Assembly: GCA_020697375.1 (NCBI GenBank)
Contig: JAJFBJ010000041.1
Location: 1-27,569 of the forward strand
DNA: 27,569 nucleotides
Reading direction: 5' to 3'
From: Nitrospira sp.
GTDB lineage: Bacteria; Nitrospirota; Nitrospiria; Nitrospirales; Nitrospiraceae
The translations under genes were made by a program, and so were the position numbers. This document shows, one piece after another, positions 8,088-16,333 of this stretch; position 1 is the first letter of the stretch; each line of letters starts with the position of its first letter. The notes under the pieces are model-generated. The model ran no database searches. It was given only the letters and a program-made list of their open reading frames with translations, and was not told the origin of the DNA.

Positions 8088-8510
8088 ATGGATAAGAGGA
8101 CTTCTTTAAAGCAGGCGCGTATTATAGAACTGCCCAAGATTCATGACCCTCGTGGCAACCTGACTTTTATAGAAGGTGAGCGTCATATTCCTTTCGATAT
8201 CAAGCGGGTGTACTACCTGTATGATGTCCCTGGAGGAGAGTCGAGAGCAGGTCATGCCCATAAAACACTGCATCAGTTAATGATAGCCATGTCGGGTAGT
8301 TTTGATGTCACGCTTGATGATGGGGTTGGTCGTGAAAAGTATCACCTCAATAGATCTTACATTGGTCTCTATATTCCCAACATGTTGTGGCGCGAGATAG
8401 ACAACTTTTCCTCGGGCGCTGTCTGTATGGTTCTGGCCTCCGACTATTATCTTGAAGCAGACTACTATCGGAAATACGAAGAGTTCGTTCGCTTCGGGAA
8501 AACGTTTTGA
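8088..8510 (+). CDS. dTDP-4-keto-6-deoxyglucose 3,4-ketoisomerase (FdtA/QdtA-type cupin)
   Basis: A 140-residue single cupin domain of the FdtA/QdtA/WxcM-C family. The signature PRGNLTFIE (21-29), the active-site stretch [10 protein letters not shown] (54-63) with the paired histidines known to be catalytic in FdtA, and the tail [16 protein letters not shown] (118-133) are all present. The enzyme converts dTDP-4-keto-6-deoxyglucose to the 3-keto isomer, which is the substrate for a 3-aminotransferase. FdtA and QdtA differ in C4 stereochemistry (galacto or gluco product) and I cannot distinguish them by eye. The gene starts with ATG two bases after the FemAB-like stop and ends in a TTGA overlap with the aminotransferase gene, so the two are almost certainly co-translated. 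Confidence 0.9.
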   Translation: MDKRTSLKQARIIELPKIHDPRGNLTFIEGERHIPFDIKRVYYLYDVPGGESRAGHAHKTLHQLMIAMSGSFDVTLDDGVGREKYHLNRSYIGLYIPNMLWREIDNFSSGAVCMVLASDYYLEADYYRKYEEFVRFGKTF

Positions 8511-9598
8511 AAATTCCGTTCATCGATTTGGCAGCTGGTTATCGGGAGCTAAAAGACGCAATGGATGATGCTTGCCGGAGAGTTCTGGCCTCGGGGTACT
8601 ATGTGCTTGGACCGGAACTGGAATCGTTTGAAAACGAATTCGCGAGCTATTGCGGTGTCAAACATTGTATCGGTGTTGGGAACGGTCTTGAGGCGATTGC
8701 CCTCATGCTTCGCGCCTATGATATAGGTCGGGGAGATAGTGTCATTGTGCCCGCCAATACATACATTGCGACTTGGCTTGCCGTCACTCATGTGGGTGCT
8801 GACGTGATTCCCATAGAGCCTGACGAGCTAAGCCACAATATTGACCCACGCTGCGTGGAAGCTGCGATTACTTCCAACACCAGAGCTATTCTTGCCGTGC
8901 ATCTCTACGGCCAACCGGCAAACATGGATGCGCTTGGTGAAATCGCTTCCAGGCATAATCTTTTACTTCTTGAAGATTCGGCGCAGGCCCATGGGGCCAG
9001 ATATAAAGGGCGTCGAACCGGCTCGCTCGGAAGCGCTGCCGCCTTTAGCTTCTATCCCGCAAAGAATTTAGGTGCCGTTGGAGATGGAGGGGCGGTCACG
9101 ACCAATGATGCAGGGTTAGCTGACAGAATTCGGTCATTTAGGAATTATGGTTCTAGGGAAAAGTATGTGAACGAGCATCTGGGATTTAACTCGAGATTGG
9201 ACGAGCTGCAGGCAGCATTACTGCGAATTAAGTTAGCAAAACTCGATGAATGGAATCATCGAAGGAAGAACATTGTCGATCTTTATTTTAGGCTTCTTGG
9301 CTCACGAAAAGATTTGACTCTTCCAAAGACAAATACAGATTCGGATTCGGTCTGGCATTTATTCGTCGTGCGTCATCCGAAAAGGGATGTCCCGATCCAA
9401 AGGCTGAAAGATTCGGGAATCGATACCCTGATACACTATCCCACTCCACCTCATCTTTCCCGTGCGTATGCCCACATGGCTTTACCGCACGGGAGTTTGC
9501 CAATTACAGAAGCACTTTCGCGAGAAATATTCAGTTTGCCTTTAGGACCTCACATGACAAAGGAACAAGCCGAGAGGGTAGCGGGTTTATTGAGTTAA
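8507..9598 (+). CDS. DegT/DnrJ/EryC1/StrS-family sugar 3-aminotransferase (FdtB/QdtB type)
   Basis: A 363-residue PLP enzyme of full family length. [13 protein letters not shown] opens the protein. GVGNGLEAI (56-64) is the phosphate-binding turn, [13 protein letters not shown] (156-168) contains the aspartate that contacts the PLP ring nitrogen, and [16 protein letters not shown] (181-196) carries the Schiff-base lysine at 186. The next signature [21 protein letters not shown] is also complete. With the ketoisomerase immediately upstream, the expected reaction is transamination of dTDP-3-keto-6-deoxyhexose to the 3-amino-3,6-dideoxy sugar, using glutamate. The start is TTG 8507, overlapping the previous stop; the only alternative is further inside the conserved N-terminus. 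The stop overlaps the next ATG by one base. Confidence 0.9.
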   Translation: MKIPFIDLAAGYRELKDAMDDACRRVLASGYYVLGPELESFENEFASYCGVKHCIGVGNGLEAIALMLRAYDIGRGDSVIVPANTYIATWLAVTHVGADVIPIEPDELSHNIDPRCVEAAITSNTRAILAVHLYGQPANMDALGEIASRHNLLLLEDSAQAHGARYKGRRTGSLGSAAAFSFYPAKNLGAVGDGGAVTTNDAGLADRIRSFRNYGSREKYVNEHLGFNSRLDELQAALLRIKLAKLDEWNHRRKNIVDLYFRLLGSRKDLTLPKTNTDSDSVWHLFVVRHPKRDVPIQRLKDSGIDTLIHYPTPPHLSRAYAHMALPHGSLPITEALSREIFSLPLGPHMTKEQAERVAGLLS

Positions 9599-12500
9599 TG
9601 CGACCACAATCGACCATGTATCAGTCAGTATCCGAATGCGCGGACGAAGTGTTGCGAAGAACTAGAGCGCATGACTTTGATGCTGCCTTAACGCTGCTAA
9701 TGAATTTCGTAAGTGGTGTCTTACGAGATGAGTTGTCGATTGCCAACGTCTTTGGCTCGAAGACCCTCGACGATCTATGCGTAAAAATCGGCACAGAAGT
9801 AAATGCACAAGAAGACAATATAGCCGCCGAGAAAGAATCGAACAGACAATTGATAGTTTTTGTTGCAACGGAACTATACAAGTCAGGCGGCCATACGCAG
9901 ATGATTGAGGAAATAATCGCTGCCCAGCCTGAGAAAACTCACTCAATTTTGCTGACGAATATTCTTGGAACTGCAGACTTCGAGTCCATTGTGAAAAGGT
10001 TCTCTTATTTAAATGTTTGTGTTGAGTGCGCGCCGGATGGGTCAGTGCTGTATAAATTGAGGTGGTTGCAAGACCGGCTCAGGAGGTTAAGGCCAGCAAG
10101 AACATTCTTGTTTAACCACCACCAAGACGCTGTAGCAATTGCTGCCATTCAGTCAATCGTTGACTGTGAACATTCAGAAATCATTTTCTATCATCACGTT
10201 GATCATGAGTTGTGCCTTGGTGTCTTTTTAAATTCCGCTGTTCATGTTGATCCTCACAATTTGGGGTTTTTTAACTGTCGTAACCAGCTTGGCCTCGAAC
10301 GCAACGTTTATTGGCCTCTGGCAATTCGCGATCATGGTGTCCGTCCGATCAATCAGCCGTTCTTCGGCGACGGCGCCCTGAGAACGTGTAGCTCAGGCAG
10401 TGTGTTTAAATTCGAGAGACCTTACCAATACAGGTATGCTGAAGAAGTGCCGACCCTACTGGAAACAACCGGTGGGATACACATACATATTGGACATTTG
10501 TCTGCGAATACCATTGAAACCATATATGCGGGGCTCTGCAATCGTGGAATAGATAAAGAAAAATTTGTTTGGATTCCATGGGTGAGGAGTCTATGGCAGA
10601 TACTGATTGAAGAACGCATCGACGTATATATCACTTCATTTCCGCTTGGTGGAGGGCTTGCAAGTGTCGAAGTTATGGGAGCAGGCATACCACTCGTCGT
10701 CCACCAAAGTTACCTCTCGAGATTTCACGGAGGCGCTGACTTAGTTTATCCCGAAGCGTTTAGTTGGAAAGTTAGTGGCGAACTGCATCAATATCTCCGA
10801 GGATTGACTCCACAAAAATTAAGACAGCAGTCTGTCTTCGCGAGAAGACATTATGAACTCTATTATTCAATCGACAAACTAAAGGGAAAACTTGACGCCA
10901 ATAGAATCGCCGATAGTCCGGAAATGGCGCCTCTACCGCTTCGGCAATACACGCCCGATTTATTACAACGATGGCTTGATCAAAACAAGTATTTGACTCA
11001 GAAGGTTGGCGCGAAAATAACGCAACTTGAGGATGATATCGAAAGGCTAAGGGTTCAGCTCGCCGAGCGTGACATCGCCTTGGAGACCGTCCTTCATTCA
11101 AAAGAGACGATTCTTCATTCAAGGTCTTGGCGTATGACTGCATGGCTTCGTGTGGGTGGGAATTTTGTGCGCTCTTTGCGTCCCTGCGGTTACATAGCGG
11201 CGAGTTTGAGCAGATGCAGACAACGCTCACGTCAAATCTTCAAGAGAGCCCTTTACCCTTTGGGGCGAAGGTTATTCGCGACAGGTTTCATGAATCAGTG
11301 TTGGTACGGCGGTACAGCCGTTTCCACGCGATATACAGGCCCATGGCTGAAAAACCTTGTGTACAAACGGATAGTGGCATCTCTCAACTACATTGATCGA
11401 AAAGATACGAGCGATATACTCGACTCGTTACAATATTCGCCTGATCCAACAAAACAAAGTCGGTTAGGCAGTGGGATGCCCGGCGGTGCACCGACTGGAG
11501 TGATCTGCAAAACCGCGCCTCTCGCTGACATCGAGTCTCATCTAAGTTCGATTGCTATACCGGACGACACTGAGAGTAGCTCAATTCGGGCATCTTTCTC
11601 AATCGTAACAACGTTTTACCAACATTTGGATTGCTTCAAGGAATGCGCACAATCAGTGGCTTCACTGATTACAGGGGCGGACGATGCAATTGAGTGGCTT
11701 GTTATAAACGATGATCCTCTGATTACGGCCGATGAATTGCTAAAAGTTACAGGGAACGGTCGTTGGGTGAGAATCCTGTCAGACGGCAAAAACGTTGGTA
11801 TCACTCGTAGGTTGAATCAAGCTATTGAGATGGCAAGATATGACTGGATTGTTTTTTTAGACTGTGACGATCTTATCGAGCCGCATGCTGCAAAAGTTCT
11901 CATGTTTTATCTACATCGATTTCCAAAGTGTCGCTATATTTCGTCCTGTATGGTTGACATCGACGAAAAGGGGCGCGTTCTCAGGTATCGTAAAAGGACG
12001 GAGGGGCCGAGTAGGCTTCTACGTTCGGGTATGATTGCAGGACACTTGAAGGCAATCCGCCGGGATTTGTTCCATGACGTAGGAATGCTGAATGAATCTT
12101 TCGACGGCTGTCAGGACTTTGAATTTGCCCTTCGCACTGCATTTCATGAGCCGATTCTCCTCATCCCCGATTACTTGTATCGGTACCGGTGGCATAGTTC
12201 ATCGCAATCCGTGAATTTGGCTGCCAGACAGTCAACAACTGCCGATTCCATCCAACAGAAATACGTTGATGAGTTTATCAATTCCAAGCTGACCAACACT
12301 CACAATTCCAATCTGAGAATCTTGGGCGATAACCGAGTTGTTGCTGTCACTGAGCATGTTTCGGAACCACAGTCTTTGCTTTCACGGATTGATGTTCACG
12401 GAAAAGGAATAGGGGTCATCCGTACTCAAGGCATACGCATTGAGATGCTTCAGGAAGCCGTGGAATCAGTGATTTCTCAGGATATAAGCACTGACGCACT

Positions 12501-13290
12501 TGTGGTTGTGCATGGGAATATGGCGGCGTACGATCTCGTGGCGAAGAGTTTAGTCAATTTTGAGAATAACGTCGCTCTGATTCATGCACCTGACGTGAGC
12601 CGTAGTCGGGGCTATCCGTTGAATCTCGCGTTGCATCGCTTATTCGATAGAAGTGCGTATGATTTCCTTTTCTTTCTGGACGACGATGACATCGTATACC
12701 CGTTCTTTGCAGCGAAGATGCATGAGGCACTAAATGTTTCGCGAGCGGATGTTGTGTATGCTGCCAGCAACCGCCGAACTCTTGGGAGATCGGTAGAAAT
12801 GGGATACGGACTGTTGCCGCCTTCTTGTCTGATCGCAGGCAATTTTATTCCGATTAACGCTTACTGTATCCGGTTCTCATCCTTAATTCATGCGCGGCCC
12901 GTCTTTAATGAGAGGATCCAGTATCTGGAGGACTGGGATTTCTTGCTGCAGCTTTTCCGTGATAGGCTGCAGTTTGTCCCTTTGCTTGATACATTGTCCG
13001 AGTTTCGAATAACCGCGGATGGAAACACGATCACAAAAAATAATCCAAGCGAGTGGACACGTTGTGCGGTCCAAATAAGAGAGAGCATCCAAACGATATG
13101 TCGCAGCCTTGGCCGCTGGTATCTGTTTGAGCAGTTAAATTTTCCAGAAGTGCTTAATAGGCCATTAAACCAAAGCGACGAAAACCTACTAACACAAACG
13201 CATGAGTGGATTGAAAGGTATTGTCCTCCAATAAAGAGTGAGATGCTAGCCGAAACAGTTGACAGTTGCATGACTCCGGTGAAGTCGTGA
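9598..13290 (+). CDS. Large multi-domain glycosyltransferase: GT-B-like region, coiled coil, two GT2 modules
   Basis: A 1230-residue protein with no membrane segment. Residues about 85-430 look GT-B-like: ATELYKSGGHTQMIEEI near the start, FYHHVDHELCLGVFL (197-211), and a nucleotide-loop-like FPLGGGLASVEVMGAGIPLV (348-367). Residues 465-505 are a charged coiled coil, followed by SRSWRMTAWLR (508-518), a phrase common at domain junctions of large glycosyltransferases. The first GT2 module is about 666-870 with LVINDD (701-706), FLDCDDLIEPHAA (753-765) and CQDFEFALR (838-846). The second GT2 module is about 935-1145 with FFLDDDDIVYPFFAAK (1025-1040) and LEDWDFLLQLF (1110-1120). It may add two or three sugars in sequence. 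ATG 9598 overlaps the aminotransferase stop; an internal ATG at 9616 is possible. Confidence 0.82.
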   Translation: MRPQSTMYQSVSECADEVLRRTRAHDFDAALTLLMNFVSGVLRDELSIANVFGSKTLDDLCVKIGTEVNAQEDNIAAEKESNRQLIVFVATELYKSGGHTQMIEEIIAAQPEKTHSILLTNILGTADFESIVKRFSYLNVCVECAPDGSVLYKLRWLQDRLRRLRPARTFLFNHHQDAVAIAAIQSIVDCEHSEIIFYHHVDHELCLGVFLNSAVHVDPHNLGFFNCRNQLGLERNVYWPLAIRDHGVRPINQPFFGDGALRTCSSGSVFKFERPYQYRYAEEVPTLLETTGGIHIHIGHLSANTIETIYAGLCNRGIDKEKFVWIPWVRSLWQILIEERIDVYITSFPLGGGLASVEVMGAGIPLVVHQSYLSRFHGGADLVYPEAFSWKVSGELHQYLRGLTPQKLRQQSVFARRHYELYYSIDKLKGKLDANRIADSPEMAPLPLRQYTPDLLQRWLDQNKYLTQKVGAKITQLEDDIERLRVQLAERDIALETVLHSKETILHSRSWRMTAWLRVGGNFVRSLRPCGYIAASLSRCRQRSRQIFKRALYPLGRRLFATGFMNQCWYGGTAVSTRYTGPWLKNLVYKRIVASLNYIDRKDTSDILDSLQYSPDPTKQSRLGSGMPGGAPTGVICKTAPLADIESHLSSIAIPDDTESSSIRASFSIVTTFYQHLDCFKECAQSVASLITGADDAIEWLVINDDPLITADELLKVTGNGRWVRILSDGKNVGITRRLNQAIEMARYDWIVFLDCDDLIEPHAAKVLMFYLHRFPKCRYISSCMVDIDEKGRVLRYRKRTEGPSRLLRSGMIAGHLKAIRRDLFHDVGMLNESFDGCQDFEFALRTAFHEPILLIPDYLYRYRWHSSSQSVNLAARQSTTADSIQQKYVDEFINSKLTNTHNSNLRILGDNRVVAVTEHVSEPQSLLSRIDVHGKGIGVIRTQGIRIEMLQEAVESVISQDISTDALVVVHGNMAAYDLVAKSLVNFENNVALIHAPDVSRSRGYPLNLALHRLFDRSAYDFLFFLDDDDIVYPFFAAKMHEALNVSRADVVYAASNRRTLGRSVEMGYGLLPPSCLIAGNFIPINAYCIRFSSLIHARPVFNERIQYLEDWDFLLQLFRDRLQFVPLLDTLSEFRITADGNTITKNNPSEWTRCAVQIRESIQTICRSLGRWYLFEQLNFPEVLNRPLNQSDENLLTQTHEWIERYCPPIKSEMLAETVDSCMTPVKS

Positions 13291-13293
13291 GCA

Positions 13294-14301
13294 ATGAGAC
13301 TAGATATCTCGGTCATATTGCCCGTCCTATTCCGCAAACCATCGGAACAAGCAACGGAGCTGTTGGCGAGAGCGCTTGATTCAGTAATTGGTCAGGATTA
13401 TCCGGCCGACTACGAGATTCTCGTTGTCGACGACGGAAGTGCAACCTCGGTCCTTGATTTGTTCGCTGGCTCGTCCTATGCGAGACATCCTAATATCAAA
13501 TGGATGCGGTTGAAGCGGAATTTGGGTTTGGTGCATGCACTGAACCGTGGGCTAATTAGCGCTAAGCATGAGCTTATAGCACGTATTGATGCAGACGACA
13601 GGTGGTGCTCCAACAAAATCGCGGAGCAGGTTCGTCTGTTTCAACAAGATCCGGAACTCTCGATCGTTGGTTCAGGAATGAGGCTCATTCGGAAAGTAGG
13701 ATCGCCGCACGAGGATCTGATAAGACCTGGTAGCTGGCAAGGTATCATCAAGTTTTTTCTCGAGGTGGGATGTCCATTTCCACATGGGAGTATTGTGGCA
13801 AGGCGTTCAGTATTCAAGCTGTTGGGAGGATACCCGCACGACTCAGAGTATCAACATTGTGAGGATTTTGCTCTTTGGAGTCTCTGGCTGAGGTTTTTCA
13901 AACCTGCGATGGTTGAGAAAGTGCTCTATGAGTATTCGGTGTCTGATAACTCAGTCTCGGGAAGATTTACAGAACAGCAACGCAAAGCAACGGGTCTTGT
14001 TCATAAGAGGTTCACGAGTCTTGGAGCCATTCAAAGATTTCCGGATGCCCTGCGTGAGCTGTCATTGTTGCTTCATTTACCACTCCTCGACGTTGGTCGC
14101 CTATGTTTCATCGCATGGAAATATAGACCGACCCTTATCTTGCCTCGTCAGTCACTCAAATGGCTACGAGTGCTAATGCCGGATCGAGGACTGATCGAGT
14201 TGAGACACACTCCTCCAACTTCGACCAAGCGTGAGACGGAGAAGTGTGACGTGATCGAGATGGCTTGGGGAGCAGCTGATGCGGTTGTCAACATTAATTA
14301 G
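13294..14301 (+). CDS. Family 2 glycosyltransferase (GT-A fold)
   Basis: A 335-residue inverting-type GT2. The N-terminal strand is DISVILPVLFRK; the nucleotide-binding motif LVVDDGS is at 43-49; KRNLGLVHALNRGL (74-87) is the typical ribose/phosphate contact region. The metal-binding DXD-like motif is RIDADDRW (97-104) and the putative catalytic ED is in CEDFALW (189-195). The C-terminal part is hydrophobic-amphipathic and may touch the membrane. The donor and acceptor sugars cannot be read. It begins three bases after the stop of the 1230-residue enzyme and is probably the last gene of that run, since about 170 to 245 bases without a convincing large gene follow. Confidence 0.92.
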   Translation: MRLDISVILPVLFRKPSEQATELLARALDSVIGQDYPADYEILVVDDGSATSVLDLFAGSSYARHPNIKWMRLKRNLGLVHALNRGLISAKHELIARIDADDRWCSNKIAEQVRLFQQDPELSIVGSGMRLIRKVGSPHEDLIRPGSWQGIIKFFLEVGCPFPHGSIVARRSVFKLLGGYPHDSEYQHCEDFALWSLWLRFFKPAMVEKVLYEYSVSDNSVSGRFTEQQRKATGLVHKRFTSLGAIQRFPDALRELSLLLHLPLLDVGRLCFIAWKYRPTLILPRQSLKWLRVLMPDRGLIELRHTPPTSTKRETEKCDVIEMAWGAADAVVNIN

Positions 14302-14469
14302 TCAGTCATTAACTACTCGCGTTATACGTCGTCCAGTTATAACTCAAAGACCTCACTTGCCCCTCCTTCGATGATAAGGGTCACTACATGTGTGAAATGT
14401 CTTTGGGCCGATCTTCCAAATTGAGAACGTTCAACCCCTCCTAATTTTCAGCTAAGTCATTAAGGAGCT
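14302..14469. other. Intergenic stretch before the GT-C-like gene
   Basis: No credible protein longer than a few tens of codons and no RNA gene is seen here. A weak promoter-like pair, TTGAGA (14421-14426) and TAATTT (14442-14447), is separated by only 15 bases, so I do not call it. The region ends in AAGGAG (14462-14467), a perfect ribosome-binding core directly before the short ORF at 14470. A transcription start for the next unit could lie here, but this is inference from the gap. Confidence 0.35.
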
Positions 14470-14550
14470 ATGTCCGTACTCAGGAGCGCCTGTATTTTTT
14501 TACAGTACTTCTTTAGGCCTGAGAGTTTTCGTGATCATCCGGCGGAATGA
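14470..14550 (+). CDS. Possible 26-residue leader peptide overlapping the GT-C-like gene
   Basis: A short ORF starts at ATG 14470 and stops at TGA 14548-14550. The stop overlaps the ATG of the following membrane protein as ATGA, the classical translational-coupling arrangement. It is preceded by AAGGAG (14462-14467), although the spacing of two bases to the ATG is shorter than usual. The product would be MSVLRSACIFLQYFFRPESF plus six residues, hydrophobic in the middle and rich in aromatic residues. A GC hairpin and T-run lie inside it. It may be a leader controlling the downstream gene or simply a chance ORF; no homology can be judged. Confidence 0.3.
   Translation: MSVLRSACIFLQYFFRPESFRDHPAE
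14481..14501 (+). terminator. Weak terminator- or attenuator-like hairpin inside the leader ORF
   Basis: CAGG (14481-14484) and CCTG (14489-14492) can form a four-pair GC stem with loop AGCG, followed at once by TATTTTTTT (14493-14501). A competing fold pairs CTGTA (14490-14494) with TACAG (14501-14505) around a loop of six T. The two structures share bases and are mutually exclusive, which is attenuator-like, but both stems are short. Low confidence. Confidence 0.25.
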
Positions 14551-16223
14551 ACGCACTGTGGTCAGATGGCCGCAAGTCCTCAAGTATGTCTTTTTTGCAT
14601 TGTGGTCCAGGAATCGCCTCATCGCTAGCAGTCGCCATGTTTGTCCTGGTCCCGAGTCTTTATCGGGTTTTCCAAGACCAGTCGGTTTGGCCATGGGACA
14701 TGGCCTGGTATGGGCAAGTATCCGTTGAGCTATGGACAGACCTCACTAGTAATCCTCATTTGTGGTTCAAGGACATGGTAGGAGCTTTCGGCACCAAGGC
14801 TCCAGGAATTGCTTGGCTTGGACAGTTCTTCGTTCCCTTTCGAAAAGTAGTCGGATCTACGGAGACAGCGTTACTATTGGAGATTTTTTCCGCACAATTC
14901 CTCACGCTAGTATTAAGCTTCCAGATCTTTAAGCAGTTAAGCAATGGACAAAACTTAGTGGCAACGGCAAGTTCTGTCTTACTTGGGTCAGCCCCACTCT
15001 TCGTGGCCATGTCTCATCAATATCTAACTGAGGCTCTTCAGCTTCTTGCAGTTACCTACTGTTTTTGGATCGCCGTGTACGCGAATTCATGGTCCCGTGC
15101 CCGAACATTCGGACATCTACTGCTTGCTACGGCTTTGGCAATGTTGATGAAAGCGTCATCCCCTTTGTACTGCATTTTCCCGACCTTAGTCGCGCTGCGG
15201 GAGGTGTTGAGAAGCCAGCCATCTGGGATCGTTTCAAGGGCAAGAGAAAACAATGGGATGTTATTTGTTTGTGGTCTCTTGATCAGTGGCATCACCGCAA
15301 TTTGGTATTGGCGAAACTATTCGGCACTCAGCGAATTCATTCGAATAGCATCAAGCGGAGACGTTGCTCTGGATTACGGTCACAAAGGCACCTTTCTGGC
15401 CAAATCTGAATACTGGATACATGCGATGCAAAAAAGCATAGTGCTGCCAGAAGTATTGGCAGCGATCACTATCGCCCTTCTTCTATCGGTCTTCACGTCA
15501 GTGCGATGGAGGAAAAAAAGCGATGTGTTAAAGACGAGCAATCGTTTGAATGTGCTTGCGGCCGCAGCATTCTCGCAACTTATTGTGACACTTCTGGTAT
15601 TCTCATTGAATATCAATGAAGAGCAGCGATATTTACTGCCGTTAACACCCGCCTTCGTTGTACTCATTATGTGGTGTACGTCTGTCATTGGTCAGAAGTG
15701 GGTATGGACTGTGGTGCTCTGTGCCGCAAGCTGGCAGTGGATAAATGTTCATCAGCAAGCTATGGGATGGACATCACGACGCCCGGATGTGTCTGGCTGG
15801 TTACAAGCAATTACTTGGGACGCAACCCTCCGCAATGAAGTGGAACGAGCAGTGCATGCCACTTGCAACAGCTATTCAAGGGGACGGTACAATGTCGTAG
15901 GCGTGGAGCTACCTTGGTTCAATTACAATACACTTTCATTTTATGCTGCAAAAGCGGAGCTCCCTGGACAACCACGGTGTCTCTATGCCTATCTAGGTCA
16001 TGCTGAGAAAGATCCCGAAAAAGCATGGGCGCGCTTGGAGGCCCTGCACCCTGCCTTTTTTTTAACGGTCAATGAGTCCCAGCTACCAAATCCACCTGAT
16101 TTCCTTAATGAAACCTCTCTTGCAGTGTTACAAAAGATCCGCGGCGATTCAGATTATGCACCTTATTCATTTGCTAGCGAGAAGGTCCTGATATTTGGAA
16201 ATCGCGTCGCCAATCGTCCTTAA
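14547..16223 (+). CDS. Polytopic GT-C-fold glycosyltransferase-like membrane protein (GT39/ArnT/GT83-like)
   Basis: A 558-residue protein with about ten to eleven hydrophobic helices and a soluble C-terminal part from about 400. The first luminal loop after helix 1 contains WPWDMAWYG (48-56) and FGTKAPGIAWLGQFF (81-95), the layout seen in ArnT/PMT-like enzymes that use polyprenyl-phosphate sugars on the periplasmic face. SHQYLTEALQLLAVTYCFWI (156-175) and NEEQRYLLPLTPAFV (357-371) are further family-like stretches. It could decorate the glycan or lipid A after flipping of a lipid-linked sugar. Substrate unknown. ATG 14547 overlaps the short upstream ORF; ATG 14586 is an alternative that keeps helix 1. 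Confidence 0.75.
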   Translation: MNALWSDGRKSSSMSFLHCGPGIASSLAVAMFVLVPSLYRVFQDQSVWPWDMAWYGQVSVELWTDLTSNPHLWFKDMVGAFGTKAPGIAWLGQFFVPFRKVVGSTETALLLEIFSAQFLTLVLSFQIFKQLSNGQNLVATASSVLLGSAPLFVAMSHQYLTEALQLLAVTYCFWIAVYANSWSRARTFGHLLLATALAMLMKASSPLYCIFPTLVALREVLRSQPSGIVSRARENNGMLFVCGLLISGITAIWYWRNYSALSEFIRIASSGDVALDYGHKGTFLAKSEYWIHAMQKSIVLPEVLAAITIALLLSVFTSVRWRKKSDVLKTSNRLNVLAAAAFSQLIVTLLVFSLNINEEQRYLLPLTPAFVVLIMWCTSVIGQKWVWTVVLCAASWQWINVHQQAMGWTSRRPDVSGWLQAITWDATLRNEVERAVHATCNSYSRGRYNVVGVELPWFNYNTLSFYAAKAELPGQPRCLYAYLGHAEKDPEKAWARLEALHPAFFLTVNESQLPNPPDFLNETSLAVLQKIRGDSDYAPYSFASEKVLIFGNRVANRP

Positions 16224-16236
16224 GGTGATAGCCGCT

Positions 16237-16260
16237 AGGGAATGAACATTTCCCTTTTTT
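16237..16260 (+). terminator. Probable intrinsic terminator after the GT-C-like gene
   Basis: AGGGAA (16237-16242) pairs with TTCCCT (16250-16255) across a seven-base loop, and five further T follow (16256-16260). It begins 14 bases after the stop at 16223. Stem length, GC content of the base and T-tract fit a Rho-independent terminator of moderate strength. Its presence would separate the GT-C gene from the next transcription unit and argues against the upstream ATG at 16265 for the following gene. Confidence 0.6.
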
Positions 16261-16333
16261 CAAAGTGCATTTCCCATACTCGGGTGACATGGGTGTGTAC
16301 TGGCAAGCGAAGAAAGAAAGTTTACTTCTCACG

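Noticed and set aside
10772..11230. 152-residue minus-strand open frame inside the large glycosyltransferase
   Set aside because: Shadow of a well-supported + strand gene, with no ribosome site or recognisable motif.
14421..14447. TTGAGA and TAATTT as a sigma-70 promoter
   Set aside because: Spacing is only 15 bases and both boxes are imperfect, so it is no better than chance in AT-rich DNA.
16265..16333. Upstream ATG for the GT2-GT4 fusion
   Set aside because: It begins five bases after a probable terminator, has no ribosome site, and the conserved GT2 strand starts at 16334.
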